Source: Chitinophaga ginsengisoli (GTDB lineage: Bacteria > Bacteroidota > Bacteroidia > Chitinophagales > Chitinophagaceae). Taken from it: a stretch of DNA of 64,000 nucleotides. The position numbers and the translations under genes are program-made. Below the pieces are notes generated by a model. It worked only from the letters and a program-made list of their open reading frames with translations. It made no database searches and was not told the DNA's origin. This document shows, one piece after another, positions 11,101 to 18,952 of the stretch (positions are counted from its first letter, which is position 1; each line of letters starts with the position of its first letter). Location: the NCBI RefSeq assembly GCF_003014595.1, contig NZ_PYGK01000002.1, positions 765,555-829,554 of the forward strand. Reading direction: 5' to 3'.

Positions 11101-12342
11101 ACGACCTTTAGGCACCACCGTGTCCAGCAATTCCCTTTGTTTGGGGAATTTATTATAGTCAGAAATACCTTTCTTATACCGTTGGTTCACTACCTCCGTA
11201 TTCGCATTAAACGGTAGTTTATTGCGGAAGAAGATCACATTGGAAGTCTCCGGGGATAATACAGGACGATGGTCCTTTTTCAGGTGCAGGCACCACTCTT
11301 CTCCTTCCTGTTTGATGGGATTACCGGCTGCATCCGTCATTGCGTACCCGTCTTCATCAGCACTGCTCATCAGCAGGCGGGTTACACCAGCCACACCAGG
11401 CACATTCATGATAATGCGGTAGAGGTCTGACGCACGCAGCTCTGTCAGCATCTGCAGGTTTTCCAGTTCCTGCACGTCAATGAAACCATTCTGTTGTAAA
11501 GGTTCATCTTTCACAAAATCGTAAGGGCGGCCTTCGAAGATTTCCTCCATGCTTCTACCCTTATCCAGCAACTGTTGCAGGTTGTAAAAAACAGGAGCGG
11601 GCGAAAGGAAATCCTGGATGCTGCTGTAAATATTCAACAGTACATCATCCGGATCATAATTCGCTGCCAGTTCAATATGCAGGCAAAGACTGATCGGCTC
11701 TTTCTCCAGCACTATAACATCGGGGAAGTCTTCGCAGAGATTACGATGTGCATGCAGGCGGGTATCAATTTCCGACAATACCGCATCCATCGGGAATACA
11801 TCATTGCCGCAGGCATCCTTTTCATAAGCAGCAGCATACACATCATCGGGTTCAATGTATACACGATACAGCCCTTTCAGGGGTACAGATGAAAGTCCTT
11901 CCGACAAGCGGGTATTGTCAAGGTTGCCGTTCGTACAGTCGTATGTCAGGGAATAAGCCTCTTCTGTTTCCGTTTCATTGATCGGCGACAGCCAGGCATT
12001 GCGCACACCTTTGATATCAATGAGCATGCGGCGGATGTCTGCAATGGTCAGGGGATTATTACCCAGGATCTGTGCAGCGGTATAAAAGTTATCCTCCCCT
12101 GTGCCTGCAGAAGCAGCAACAAGGTCTTTAAAAGAAAGTTTGGTGCGATAGTCCAGGTCCGTCAACACGTAACACAGGGCCTCCAGCATCGTGATGCCGG
12201 GATCGTGCAGGTTGTGGTCTGTCCATATCTTGCCTGAAAGATCCGCAACATGCTGAATGCCCAGTTTGCGCAGCGTGGCAAAGTCCAGGTACTCCGGGAA
12301 CCCGCTGTCTTTATCTGTAGTTATATATTTGAGATCAGGCAT
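5149..12342 (-). CDS. Giant eCIS baseplate-associated protein with ~20 degenerate repeats (2397 aa)
   Basis: I place the start at the ATG at 12342 (MPDLKYITTDKDSG). The frame continues upstream only to a TTG at 12402. The first ~110 residues (Y-L-D-F-A-T-L-R-K-L-G-I, then W-T-D-H-N-L-H-D-P-G-I-T-M-L-E) resemble the conserved N-terminus of Afp12-like and gp47-related baseplate proteins. From about residue 575 to 2110 the protein is built of ~20 modules of 50-60 residues. Each has an aromatic-rich strand (Y-x-F-x-I/L), a turn with a D/N-G-type pair, a strand ending in L-A/L-x-S/H-P, Y-x-S/T, and a helix starting at an A. The pattern resembles DUF1508 (YegP-like). Near residue 2115 lies G-L-H-L-L-E-H-I-L-M-R-P. 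The C-terminus carries a C-L-C-C-D-D-E-E-E acidic cysteine patch. It probably extends the baseplate or surrounds the spike, which is inference. Confidence 0.7.
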   Translation of the reverse strand: MPDLKYITTDKDSGFPEYLDFATLRKLGIQHVADLSGKIWTDHNLHDPGITMLEALCYVLTDLDYRTKLSFKDLVAASAGTGEDNFYTAAQILGNNPLTIADIRRMLIDIKGVRNAWLSPINETETEEAYSLTYDCTNGNLDNTRLSEGLSSVPLKGLYRVYIEPDDVYAAAYEKDACGNDVFPMDAVLSEIDTRLHAHRNLCEDFPDVIVLEKEPISLCLHIELAANYDPDDVLLNIYSSIQDFLSPAPVFYNLQQLLDKGRSMEEIFEGRPYDFVKDEPLQQNGFIDVQELENLQMLTELRASDLYRIIMNVPGVAGVTRLLMSSADEDGYAMTDAAGNPIKQEGEEWCLHLKKDHRPVLSPETSNVIFFRNKLPFNANTEVVNQRYKKGISDYNKFPKQRELLDTVVPKGRQLDLAQYTSVQYEFPKVYLVGKNEVPGDATAARKAQALQLQAYLLFFDRLLADYFSQLSSIRKLFSMRPTPEGGEHTYFPADISNIPQLPSLLRYKKQLPQNTQGTSYNGMELAYEPDATGTGRKIYSSMYLRDETIRRIISECTNNNVVRMIQQREDDGNWYFQLTDTANNVLLESAVFFSTKIAAEQAALDVVFLATLSGSYSRNNNRRDDIYSFDLVYSDAGDTEMLTALYETSDQYFERKERFLNHLLARFSEDFTDYALMMYNLSGKKNDPARNIADKAAFLSAYPETSANRALAFDYKHPATGFPVCGLEKRVAGLMGIRQAPAASLNNFDLVNAEKQTGFVCSIPGQNTPLFVSDSLHSKENIESVFKQFLELGKEKANYRPYGCPGEGVFGFYIQSPLTADEWIAAKYSFEYTTEEERDAVMEWFVQFFNDNGQYKVYPQTQEGYHFLFPDDYGKTLLKSKQGFETKEIALSHGYDCLEILQDDNAWEVEPEMAAGNYRIVIVQNNVQIAYHPQAYGTEEAAQQKKKELQEYFRKHYLVYQRDASELYNWQMTYEGQPAWQGMIPFKDKVQLPVAFVQFVELAANVDNYLIVHKGGGRFDLEVVRKESGNEEGTQGITVMSVHMSDFPTGDAARLARDKYVNLFSRLWLTISSAVTTVSAAIYHFKDLECQAGLPEILLSTARPIPDGAAVAQATRNVIRHASDPQRVTIYTLDNCRYVVQVHDDAGQLLAESPETSDHATATNLLERILIKAAQDSLWVEKGEAVNAYGFLWEDEKSSTPLLQSIPVWDSREAAATAFLGWVLTAKAEDVQADQWPGSGYGYLAFTKDGAPFAKQGKWYASAEERDAVLLLLHQQVTALQESAGWSAVTLYRYYFKISDSEGLLLQEPHFYNSYDEVRTAFYDTVKFGKQRLYYLKTCISNCTYSFKIISDKKDVLAVHPFEYTTTEARDAAIERTLRFLQDHGQTVTDVKLTGAWRYSWQWLSCCCWHPETALEGLDEKPEKEDAEKALEYILDKLAPTAANYKVIKEEGGYRVYLMEGEDRIAVHPHLYDSEREGEEAIKRLAAWAGFRLDLLKPDVYAKEKDIRTGLYQSGSKNTVIGYRLWDRDYRMARYVPQFESEAEREQAVVALLQRYHRKLPGYTVLEKGTSVVTGENGRYYYQLRRNDFLLWQSVTAYATPDAAAAAFQTECWGLLQRTLSVENYSAWTATTEDLYLNDDKGQPLAVAKITPGSYDAYMAAIQARQKFARRHAIYRKDDGSFAFHIYNTKTNSYEWESMHTYPDPDAAMTDLLEFLQLLLFRGNYCLDNETVGCNYSINLGKVLLDIQHVTKKCVGEKEDVSEQDAWDRLQTFLDNLDADNKNFFPYTDYAGGCRYAFRMVDDSVYRVAQHAGWYQGMERREDARLELQADIYCKRKLYGWFVNPDEKGNIDPRILDWYFDQPEKINYSQLWMSYNNIPSFTQLWRSANEGGEGDEQTSAIKLYYYQLFGKDDKVMWQTVTRYNSSALAEKAERYFYVYLLEMARSEASYYYEQMPGCENAYTLYLKDMDGKIIAIAPEVICGEDIENDRATRVFNAMMFPVVENGKGYAFEINNIEQLLVGNKISYDYTTIWESVHVYDTPEEAKARLGDANGLLTDLRNYQRGDEDACGPFGITLVNPEGIQAEHPLSYTNISARNAAMEHVETVISAEGLHLLEHILMRPRGQQQSYEALQLQVNWSQPEQFSYVLRIISESVFANAAAYMDALKQAANNDKVFVDRQVSTMTISWYRNDEKIAAAALEATDEVIKLLSDLTFVRNEMKSLLSSVKVDSVSTVVIPIVCKTEDAILPVCNDVCLCCDDEEEIDEENAAFCDRTFLADPYSFWSTVVLPAWPQRFRLARFRQFFEDTLRREAPSHIRLNIVWISPQQMLQFEKAWKQWLGALSREESCDYDDSLQALNQILRELKNVYPAAYLYDDEGGDDKPLIILDEAMLG

Positions 12343-12391
12343 TTTAAGATAGTGCTTATCAGCCCACCGCGGCGGACTGCGTGTTTGTAGG

Positions 12392-12407
12392 CCCGGTATC
12401 AACCGGG
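12392..12407. other. Short intergenic hairpin between fibre gene and giant baseplate gene
   Basis: CCCGGT (12392-12397) and ACCGGG (12402-12407) can pair around a 4-base loop in the 89-base gap between the fibre gene and the MPDLK start of the next gene. This gap is longer than most in the operon. The hairpin also covers the upstream TTG that would give a longer protein, which supports the later ATG. It could act as an mRNA processing or attenuation element; this is not shown. Confidence 0.35.
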
Positions 12408-12431
12408 TATAATGTATCGGTGATCAGGCTG

Positions 12432-14123
12432 TTATTTACCTTCCAGGGCATCCAGGCGTTTCTGCAGTGCAGCGATCGTCTCCTGCTGTTCCTGTATGGC
12501 TTTCGTCAGCACAGCTACCATATTGGCATAAGCCAGTGTCTGCGTACCGTCGCCGTCCGTATTCACCAGTTCCGGGAAGAACTCTTCCACCTGGTGTGGC
12601 AGGAAGCCGATCTGCGCTTCTGTCGAAGGACAGTTGGCCTTCTGATTGAAAGTGAACGTAACAGGGTTCAGTTTCTTCACCTTGTCGATCACGTTACCCA
12701 GTTTCACCGGATTGCTCACCTTACGTACATCCGTATCCAGATAGAGACCGAAGGCACGTGCCTTGCCCTTTACATTCAGGTCAAAGCCAGTTGGAGTCAG
12801 ACCACCAATGATGGTCTTACCTTCTGCGGAGATCGTTACCAGGTCATCGCCCTGGTTTATTTCCAGTTCATTACCGTTACCATACTCACCACCTTTCTTG
12901 AACACAAAGCCTTTTGAAGCATCTGTGAGGAATGCACCCCAGTCATTGTCTGCACCCAGCAGCAGGTAGTTCCGCTTTTCATTATTAGGGCGGTTATTGA
13001 TGATACTGAAACCCGGATTAGTATTATCGAGGCACATCAGGAAAGCACCGGCACTATTTGCTTTGGTGATCTCCACATTCGTAACAGGCGTTTCTGTTCC
13101 GATGCCCACACGGCCATCCTGTTTGATGGACACCAGTGTTTCGCATGCCGGTTTGGCAATATTCTTCAGATAGTTTTTGCCTTCATCCAATCCCTTGCGG
13201 AAATAAAAACCATCCTGTGCATTAGTGGTGAAACTGGATACACGCTCATCCAGCGTCACATTCAGGTAATTCTGATAATTATATTCTGCTTTGTGGATCC
13301 AGACTGCCTGTGGCACTACTGCCTGTACAGGATTCAGTAACAGACGGGAAGACCCCTGATTATAGATATCAACACCCGCTTCAGGAGCAGTAGTGCCAAT
13401 ACCTACAGCAGCGCCGGCATCAGGCGTAGTGATAAACACCGGCTTTGCAGACGTTACCTCTTTAGGTACATTCTCTTCTCCATCTGAAGGTACCGGTGGC
13501 GGCACTACAGAGGTGAAGAGGAATCCTTCAGTATTAGTCGTAAAGACTGCTTTGTCATCTGCCAGTTTTTCTGACAATGATTGTGTACTGTCACCAGCAG
13601 TATGCTGGATCACGAATTCGGGCGACTGTGCATTATCAGGGCTGAAGAGGAAATCCGCTTTCAACTCATCCACATGGATGTGCACTCTTGCCTTAGGATC
13701 TTCAGTGCCCATGCCTATCTTACCAAACACTTTGGCATACATGATAATGGGCACTTTATCCTCGTTGCGGATGATCTCCCAATCTTCATCGGAAGCATCG
13801 ATGTCCAGCATTTTCCAGTTGGTACAATCTATTTCCGGATTATCTGTGGAGCAGTGTCCTTTGCTTTTATCAGCTTTTGTATTATCACCGGTACTTCCGT
13901 CACAGCCGCATGGCTTATCGCCCGCAGGCGTACAGGTATACAACGCATTGTTGTAGATCACTACATCGCCTTCGTAATAGCAGATCCCAGCCGCCCATTT
14001 TCCGAAAAAAGCATCATCTCTTCTTACCAGCGTAGAGTCTATCAGGTTAAAGAAATCCTGCGAGGTAGGTATAGCGCCGGTCTTAAATTGTGCTTTCAGC
14101 GCTGCTCTGGTTGTTATAGACAT
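12432..14123 (-). CDS. eCIS tail-fibre-like protein with degenerate peptidase S74-type C-terminus
   Basis: A 563-aa protein that is probably a trimeric fibre for target binding. The N-terminus (residues 1-90) has a cysteine-rich carbohydrate-module-like segment (Y-Y-E-G-D-V-V-I-Y-N-N-A-L-Y-T-C). Three G-[IM]-G-T-x-x-P motifs at about 136, 242 and 338 recur every ~100 residues, as in bacterial and phage fibre shafts. From ~455 to the end there is an intramolecular-chaperone (S74) signature: L-N-P-V-T-F-T-F, then Q-I-G-F-L-P-H-Q-V-E-E-F-F-P-E-L-V, then a terminal coiled coil. The expected S-D-x-x-L-K self-cleavage motif reads T-D-V-R-K-V here, so release of the chaperone may be impaired. Located between baseplate genes rather than at the operon end. 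Confidence 0.75.
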   Translation of the reverse strand: MSITTRAALKAQFKTGAIPTSQDFFNLIDSTLVRRDDAFFGKWAAGICYYEGDVVIYNNALYTCTPAGDKPCGCDGSTGDNTKADKSKGHCSTDNPEIDCTNWKMLDIDASDEDWEIIRNEDKVPIIMYAKVFGKIGMGTEDPKARVHIHVDELKADFLFSPDNAQSPEFVIQHTAGDSTQSLSEKLADDKAVFTTNTEGFLFTSVVPPPVPSDGEENVPKEVTSAKPVFITTPDAGAAVGIGTTAPEAGVDIYNQGSSRLLLNPVQAVVPQAVWIHKAEYNYQNYLNVTLDERVSSFTTNAQDGFYFRKGLDEGKNYLKNIAKPACETLVSIKQDGRVGIGTETPVTNVEITKANSAGAFLMCLDNTNPGFSIINNRPNNEKRNYLLLGADNDWGAFLTDASKGFVFKKGGEYGNGNELEINQGDDLVTISAEGKTIIGGLTPTGFDLNVKGKARAFGLYLDTDVRKVSNPVKLGNVIDKVKKLNPVTFTFNQKANCPSTEAQIGFLPHQVEEFFPELVNTDGDGTQTLAYANMVAVLTKAIQEQQETIAALQKRLDALEGK

Positions 14124-14153
14124 GGGGGTATCTTTTAATTTTTTATGAATAAT

Positions 14154-17100
14154 TTATTTGATCCTGAATACAGCTTGCTGACTATTGCCGTTGCAGGTAT
14201 CGTTAGTAATGATTGTATAAGTTTGTTCGCCGCCTATCAGTACAGACCATGGCGTGTCTGCTGTGACAGCCTTTACCGCCGGGCCGTCTACGCCGCCGCT
14301 TTTCACGAACATCGTGAAGTCGGTAACGTAGTCTACGTACTCACGATTTTCGATGAACTGTAATACGGACGACATCATCAGTGTACCACCGAATATGATG
14401 TTCTGTGCGCCGCTGTTGATCCATGGCGACAGGTAGGCTTGTACTTCGCTGATCAGTTTTTTCTGATAGAAGTTCGCATCCCTGCCGGCCCTCAGGCGGA
14501 TATTGCCCTTGAAGCTGATAGGCTGATATACCGGATTGATGACCTGCACCTTTGCGAATACAGAAGTACGCGTGCGCAGGTAGTCACTAACCCTTTCCAG
14601 GATGATACGGCTCACCTTAGGACTGAACCGTTCATCTGCAGGGTAATTATCTATCTGCGGGATCACCGCCAGCGTCACCCAGCCGGGCGACTGCAGCTGT
14701 GTGATGTTGCCCTGCGCATCGCGGCACATCTTACTGTGCGGAATACATTTGATCTTGGAGATCTCAGGGAAAGCATCCAGTATGATGCGCTCATAATCGA
14801 AAACATTGATGGCCCTTCCTTTGTGGCGTAAACGTTCGCTGACGCGGATATAAAACTCGTCGGCCGTTTCTTCTTTCCTGCCACCAAAAGATGGATAGGG
14901 CTGTGTGATCTTCGTGATCATCGCATCAGGTACTACCAGCCCGCTGATGGTCGATGCGGCCAATGCCGTATTCACACGTGCAGGATCATTCTCCTGGCTG
15001 CGGAATACTGCTACTGCAGCCTGCGCCATCACAGCAACACCTTCGCATACTGCAGCTGAATACTGGTGTGTGGTAATACGTAACCAATGCAGGCCGGATG
15101 GCAACACGGTATGCGTAGTATCTGCATCCCATGGCAATGCAAGGGTAACAATGCCTGACACCAGCATCTCTTTAGTTGTATCACTAAGGATCTGTGTATT
15201 TTTCTCCAGTGGTTGCCATTCATTGCCCGACATATAATGCCATTGTATGTCGGCCCTGCGGATATCAGGATTTGCAGTGAATTCAGCCAGCTGGAACAAC
15301 AACGCTACGTTAGTACCAGGCACTGCCTGTTCCAGTCCTATATAGAGCGTACCCTCGTCATCATACACAGGCATGAAATTCGTGGTAGCACCGGAAGATA
15401 AAGTCTTGTAGTTACCTTCTTCATAAGGATACTGATGCAACAGAGTAACATCAGCACCGGTTGCAGTGGCATCATAATTCAGGTAGAAGCCTTTAATAGT
15501 AGGCGTATATGGCGGCAGCGGAAGCGCTATTAAAGAACCGACATTATTACCCACAAAAGTGTTCATGCCATCCGCAAGCGATTTAGTATCATTAGCGCTG
15601 CTATCTGCACTGCCAGCAGCACCTCTTAGCAAATCAAAATCCCCATCGGAAGAATCTTTTGTAATGAGGTTTGCCTTGCCAAGCGCAGTACCTGTATCCG
15701 TATGCGTACCGGTAGCCGAAGCTAAAAGACCGCTTGCCTTTGCCTTTATATCATCCAGTCGCAGGTTACCTACTTTCAGCAACTGTGAACCCAGGATACC
15801 CGGATACTCATCATGCTTGAAATTATTCACCAGTTTCAGGCGCAGGAATCCATACAGTGCCGCATTGCTAAAAGGGAGCAATGGCGCCTGCTGCGTCAGC
15901 AGTGGTATCTTTTCCGTCTCAGGTATATCGATCTCCCTCACCCGTTGTACATGATGCCCGCCATCCTGGTCGAACAACAGTGTACCAGTTCCTCCGGTAA
16001 TGCCTTTCCACTCTCCATTATCCAGGCGTTCCAGATCTGCCTTAAAATAAGTATTGTCGATACCCGGCAGATTATAAGCGGCATAATGTTTTTCAAAGTC
16101 GTCAGGATATCCCTCCCACTCCATGTGCAGCTTCATATCTGTCACCCGTTTCCTGAACACCTCATCACTACCTATGTAGAAGTTACTGCCTGCTTTAGGG
16201 ATACTGGTGAAAGGAAGGAACTTACCGTTCGGATCCAGCGGTCCTTCATCATTACCGATCAGCAGGTTCTTCACATTAGTCACATGTACATTGACAGTGG
16301 TATTCTGAATAACCAGGTTACTCAATATATCGTACCATGGTATTGCCGTCTCTGCGAGATAATAATGCAGGCTGTGATTGAAGAGGATGCGCAGCAGCGG
16401 ATCATTTACAGGATAAGTAGCTTTTATAACATCAGGTGCAGGAGCGATCAATGCCGGTGCATCAGCAGCCAGTACAAAGTTCAGGGTCAGCTTGTTGTTA
16501 TCTACCAGTGTGGTAGTGATTGCCGGTGCAGGATACCAGCCTGCTTCCGTAGTACAATCTACCTGCAGCAGTCTTCTGCGTGCAATATCTTTCGCGTCCT
16601 GCAATTGCTGCGGACCAATATTCGTATAGGTGGCAAAATCGTGTTCACCCACTGCATCTTCCAGCCATATTTCCGTGATACCCGCATTTTTCATTTTGGT
16701 GCGGATAGCAGCAAGACTACCTTTATCGATGGCCTTCTTCTGCATAGCTTTCAATACCGCTTCATTCAGCAGGTAGAAAGGTTTATTCAGCAACGCTGCC
16801 AGCTGTGCGGCATTGTCGCCCAATGATGACAGTTCAATAATTACCGTCACATTGCGCGTGCCTTCTTTCAGCAGCAGCACTGGTGAAGCAAGTAACAATC
16901 CGGTAGTGGCAAAAGGAAAATGTGCTACGCCTGCCTGCGGATTATTCTTGCTGACATATTCAGCAGCACCCAGCAAAGGCCAGCTGTTGTAAGCAGGATT
17001 ACGGAAACCTTCTCCCAATCCATCAGCACTTGCAGCAACAGGCGCCACATACACATTCGCTTTATCATCTTTGAAAAGCGTACGTAGTTGGTTCACCTTT

Positions 17101-18158
17101 GCTTTATTCAGCACCACATCATCGGCTGTAAAGAAGCTGACATCTTTACCTGTCGCATCTTTACCGGCCTTCAATGCAGTATCTTCCTTCAGCAGGTAAT
17201 CAGGCAATTGTTTAGCCAGTTCAGCTACAATGTGTACATGATCTGGTGTGAGCGGTTTCTTTTTCAATCGCAGTACCTCTTCGTAGAAGAAGTTCAGGTG
17301 CTGGCGGCCGATGGTATTCATCTGCGTTTTCACCTGTGCGAAGAGCTCCAGGAACGCATACAGCAAGCCTACGTGTGGCTGATGTTTCTGCTGTCCGTTC
17401 AACACCGCATCAAAATCTTTTACAGCAAAATCCTGTACCTGCAGGATGCCTTTATAGAAAATGACAAACAGCTCATCCAGCTGTGTCAGTACTTTCGCTC
17501 TTTTACGGCGGGGATAGCTGCTCAGTCGTACCAGGTAAGCATCTTTAGCGATCAGCTTATCCATTGTGAGTCCCCAGCCACTGTTCTGCCGCAGGATGGC
17601 AATGTTGTTCACCGCTTCTTCCGGCAGTGGATTTTCCGCATCTACCATAGTATTGGCTATGGCGATAAGGCGGTATAAGGCCTTACTGAAATCCGACTGT
17701 ACCAGGGCGCGCAGTACACTACTGAGCCCAGTGGAGCTGTCCAGCTGTGTATGCCAGCTATTCAGCTGCATCACCATATCCAGTATGCGGAAGAACATGG
17801 ACCAGAACTGATCTGCCGGCAATTGCTGCGTCAGGTCTGTCCTTGCCTTCTGATAAGCCGCATCAAAACCGGCAGTATCAAACTGCTGGATGGCAGCATA
17901 CTGGAAAGGCGGATTACTGCGGAAGAAATCCTGCCAGTCCCCGCGGGACGTCAGCGTAGTGTCGGCCCTGCGGAAAGGCTGATCTGTATCATCATAATAA
18001 AGTACGTACCTGGCATAGCGGTACAGGAACCCCAGTAACTGGGCTGTACTACGTTCGTCTATCTGCACTTTATCAGTTGACAGCGCTTCCATTTTACGCT
18101 GCAACTGGCTTACACCATCGCGTACCAGGTTATTCGATATGTTTTCTGAAGCATTCAT
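14154..18158 (-). CDS. Baseplate J / gp47-family protein (Afp11-like, 1334 aa)
   Basis: This is the main wedge protein of the baseplate, which joins to gp25 and triggers sheath contraction. The C-terminal third has the J-like signature E-F-Y-I-R-V-S-E-R-L-R-H-K-G-R-A, then D-Y-E-R-I-I-L-D-A-F-P-E-I, followed by a conserved domain ending in Y-V-D-Y-V-T-D-F. The N-terminal ~300 residues are helical; the middle is beta-rich and long, as in Afp11 and PVC11 homologues. The ATG overlaps the gp25 stop codon by one base (TAATG), consistent with the gp25-J pairing known in phages, T6SS (TssE-TssF) and eCIS. Confidence 0.85.
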   Translation of the reverse strand: MNASENISNNLVRDGVSQLQRKMEALSTDKVQIDERSTAQLLGFLYRYARYVLYYDDTDQPFRRADTTLTSRGDWQDFFRSNPPFQYAAIQQFDTAGFDAAYQKARTDLTQQLPADQFWSMFFRILDMVMQLNSWHTQLDSSTGLSSVLRALVQSDFSKALYRLIAIANTMVDAENPLPEEAVNNIAILRQNSGWGLTMDKLIAKDAYLVRLSSYPRRKRAKVLTQLDELFVIFYKGILQVQDFAVKDFDAVLNGQQKHQPHVGLLYAFLELFAQVKTQMNTIGRQHLNFFYEEVLRLKKKPLTPDHVHIVAELAKQLPDYLLKEDTALKAGKDATGKDVSFFTADDVVLNKAKVNQLRTLFKDDKANVYVAPVAASADGLGEGFRNPAYNSWPLLGAAEYVSKNNPQAGVAHFPFATTGLLLASPVLLLKEGTRNVTVIIELSSLGDNAAQLAALLNKPFYLLNEAVLKAMQKKAIDKGSLAAIRTKMKNAGITEIWLEDAVGEHDFATYTNIGPQQLQDAKDIARRRLLQVDCTTEAGWYPAPAITTTLVDNNKLTLNFVLAADAPALIAPAPDVIKATYPVNDPLLRILFNHSLHYYLAETAIPWYDILSNLVIQNTTVNVHVTNVKNLLIGNDEGPLDPNGKFLPFTSIPKAGSNFYIGSDEVFRKRVTDMKLHMEWEGYPDDFEKHYAAYNLPGIDNTYFKADLERLDNGEWKGITGGTGTLLFDQDGGHHVQRVREIDIPETEKIPLLTQQAPLLPFSNAALYGFLRLKLVNNFKHDEYPGILGSQLLKVGNLRLDDIKAKASGLLASATGTHTDTGTALGKANLITKDSSDGDFDLLRGAAGSADSSANDTKSLADGMNTFVGNNVGSLIALPLPPYTPTIKGFYLNYDATATGADVTLLHQYPYEEGNYKTLSSGATTNFMPVYDDEGTLYIGLEQAVPGTNVALLFQLAEFTANPDIRRADIQWHYMSGNEWQPLEKNTQILSDTTKEMLVSGIVTLALPWDADTTHTVLPSGLHWLRITTHQYSAAVCEGVAVMAQAAVAVFRSQENDPARVNTALAASTISGLVVPDAMITKITQPYPSFGGRKEETADEFYIRVSERLRHKGRAINVFDYERIILDAFPEISKIKCIPHSKMCRDAQGNITQLQSPGWVTLAVIPQIDNYPADERFSPKVSRIILERVSDYLRTRTSVFAKVQVINPVYQPISFKGNIRLRAGRDANFYQKKLISEVQAYLSPWINSGAQNIIFGGTLMMSSVLQFIENREYVDYVTDFTMFVKSGGVDGPAVKAVTADTPWSVLIGGEQTYTIITNDTCNGNSQQAVFRIK

Positions 18159-18622
18159 TATCTTATTGCTATGGCTGCATTTATTCCTTCTGAACGGCCT
18201 TCCTGTATATAGAAGTCATATACATAGTTGTACCGGGAATTAGTGGCCCTGATGGTATAATCGATATTGATCCGTAAACATCCCTGTATGGCGTCCCACG
18301 AGTCAGACTGCGATACAGTGATCTTATCGGCCTTTATTCTTGCTTCGTAGTATAGGATGGCATTTGTTACCAGGTCTGTAATGAAACCGATCAGTGTATT
18401 GCTCATGGATTCAAACTGGTAATCTGCCAGGTTGCAACCAAACTGGGGAAGCATCACGCGTTCGCCCAGGCTGGTCGACAAAAGAATATGAAGGCTTTGT
18501 TCTATATCCTCCCGCCCTACGGCCATTAAGGCGTAACAATCTTTGTCGTCATTGTCTTTGCGGAAGGTGGGGGGAAAAGACCAGCCGCAGCCCAGAAAAT
18601 CTTTTGCGTCGAGCATATACAA
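18158..18622 (-). CDS. gp25-like baseplate wedge protein (Afp9-like)
   Basis: A 154-aa member of the GPW/gp25 family (T4 gp25, TssE, Afp9), which nucleates sheath assembly on the baseplate. Visible signatures are the N-terminal D-F-L-G-C-G-W-S-F-P-P, the central R-V-M-L-P-Q-F-G-C-N-L motif and the C-terminal beta strands R-I-N-I-D-Y-T-I. The family's usual E-P-R consensus in the R-x-x-x-P-x-x-G turn is only partly kept. Its gene lies 18 bases after PAAR and overlaps the J-like gene by one base. Confidence 0.88.
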   Translation of the reverse strand: MYMLDAKDFLGCGWSFPPTFRKDNDDKDCYALMAVGREDIEQSLHILLSTSLGERVMLPQFGCNLADYQFESMSNTLIGFITDLVTNAILYYEARIKADKITVSQSDSWDAIQGCLRINIDYTIRATNSRYNYVYDFYIQEGRSEGINAAIAIR

Positions 18623-18640
18623 ATCTTTTTAGCGTCTATG

Positions 18641-18931
18641 TTAACCTCCTATCATCACCGTAGGACAGCCTAATACAATGGAGCCGCCATGGGCTGTCGT
18701 ATCGCCCATACGGGCGGCAGGCTTGCCTCCTATCATCACCGTGGCGGAGCCTTTTACGATGACGTCCGGCGGACCGGTACACACCAGCATGTCTCCTACC
18801 GTTGCTGCCGGCATTCCGCCTATCAGTACCGTAGGCACGCCCGGACCGGAAACAGGACCGCCTACATGCGGCACAACGCCTGTTACCATGGGACAAACAT
18901 GCATATCTGTTATTCTTGCTGCCGGGGGCAT
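18641..18931 (-). CDS. PAAR-domain spike tip protein
   Basis: A 96-aa, almost pure PAAR protein that caps the spike trimer with a metal-bound cone for piercing the target membrane. It has P-A-A-R-I-T-D at residues 3-9 and repeated V-M-I-G-G-K-P-A-A-R-x-G-D type turns, rich in glycine and with His/Cys ligands (M-H-V-C, C-T-G-P, T-T-A-H-G-G). No C-terminal toxin domain is attached. It follows the VgrG-like gene by 21 bases. Confidence 0.92.
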   Translation of the reverse strand: MPPAARITDMHVCPMVTGVVPHVGGPVSGPGVPTVLIGGMPAATVGDMLVCTGPPDVIVKGSATVMIGGKPAARMGDTTAHGGSIVLGCPTVMIGG

Positions 18932-18952
18932 TGTTTTGACTTCTTTAATTTT

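Noticed and set aside
12343-12402. Longer N-terminus for the giant baseplate protein from a TTG
   Set aside because: The 20 extra residues are proline/arginine-rich, lie over an intergenic hairpin, and the ATG at 12342 starts the conserved region.
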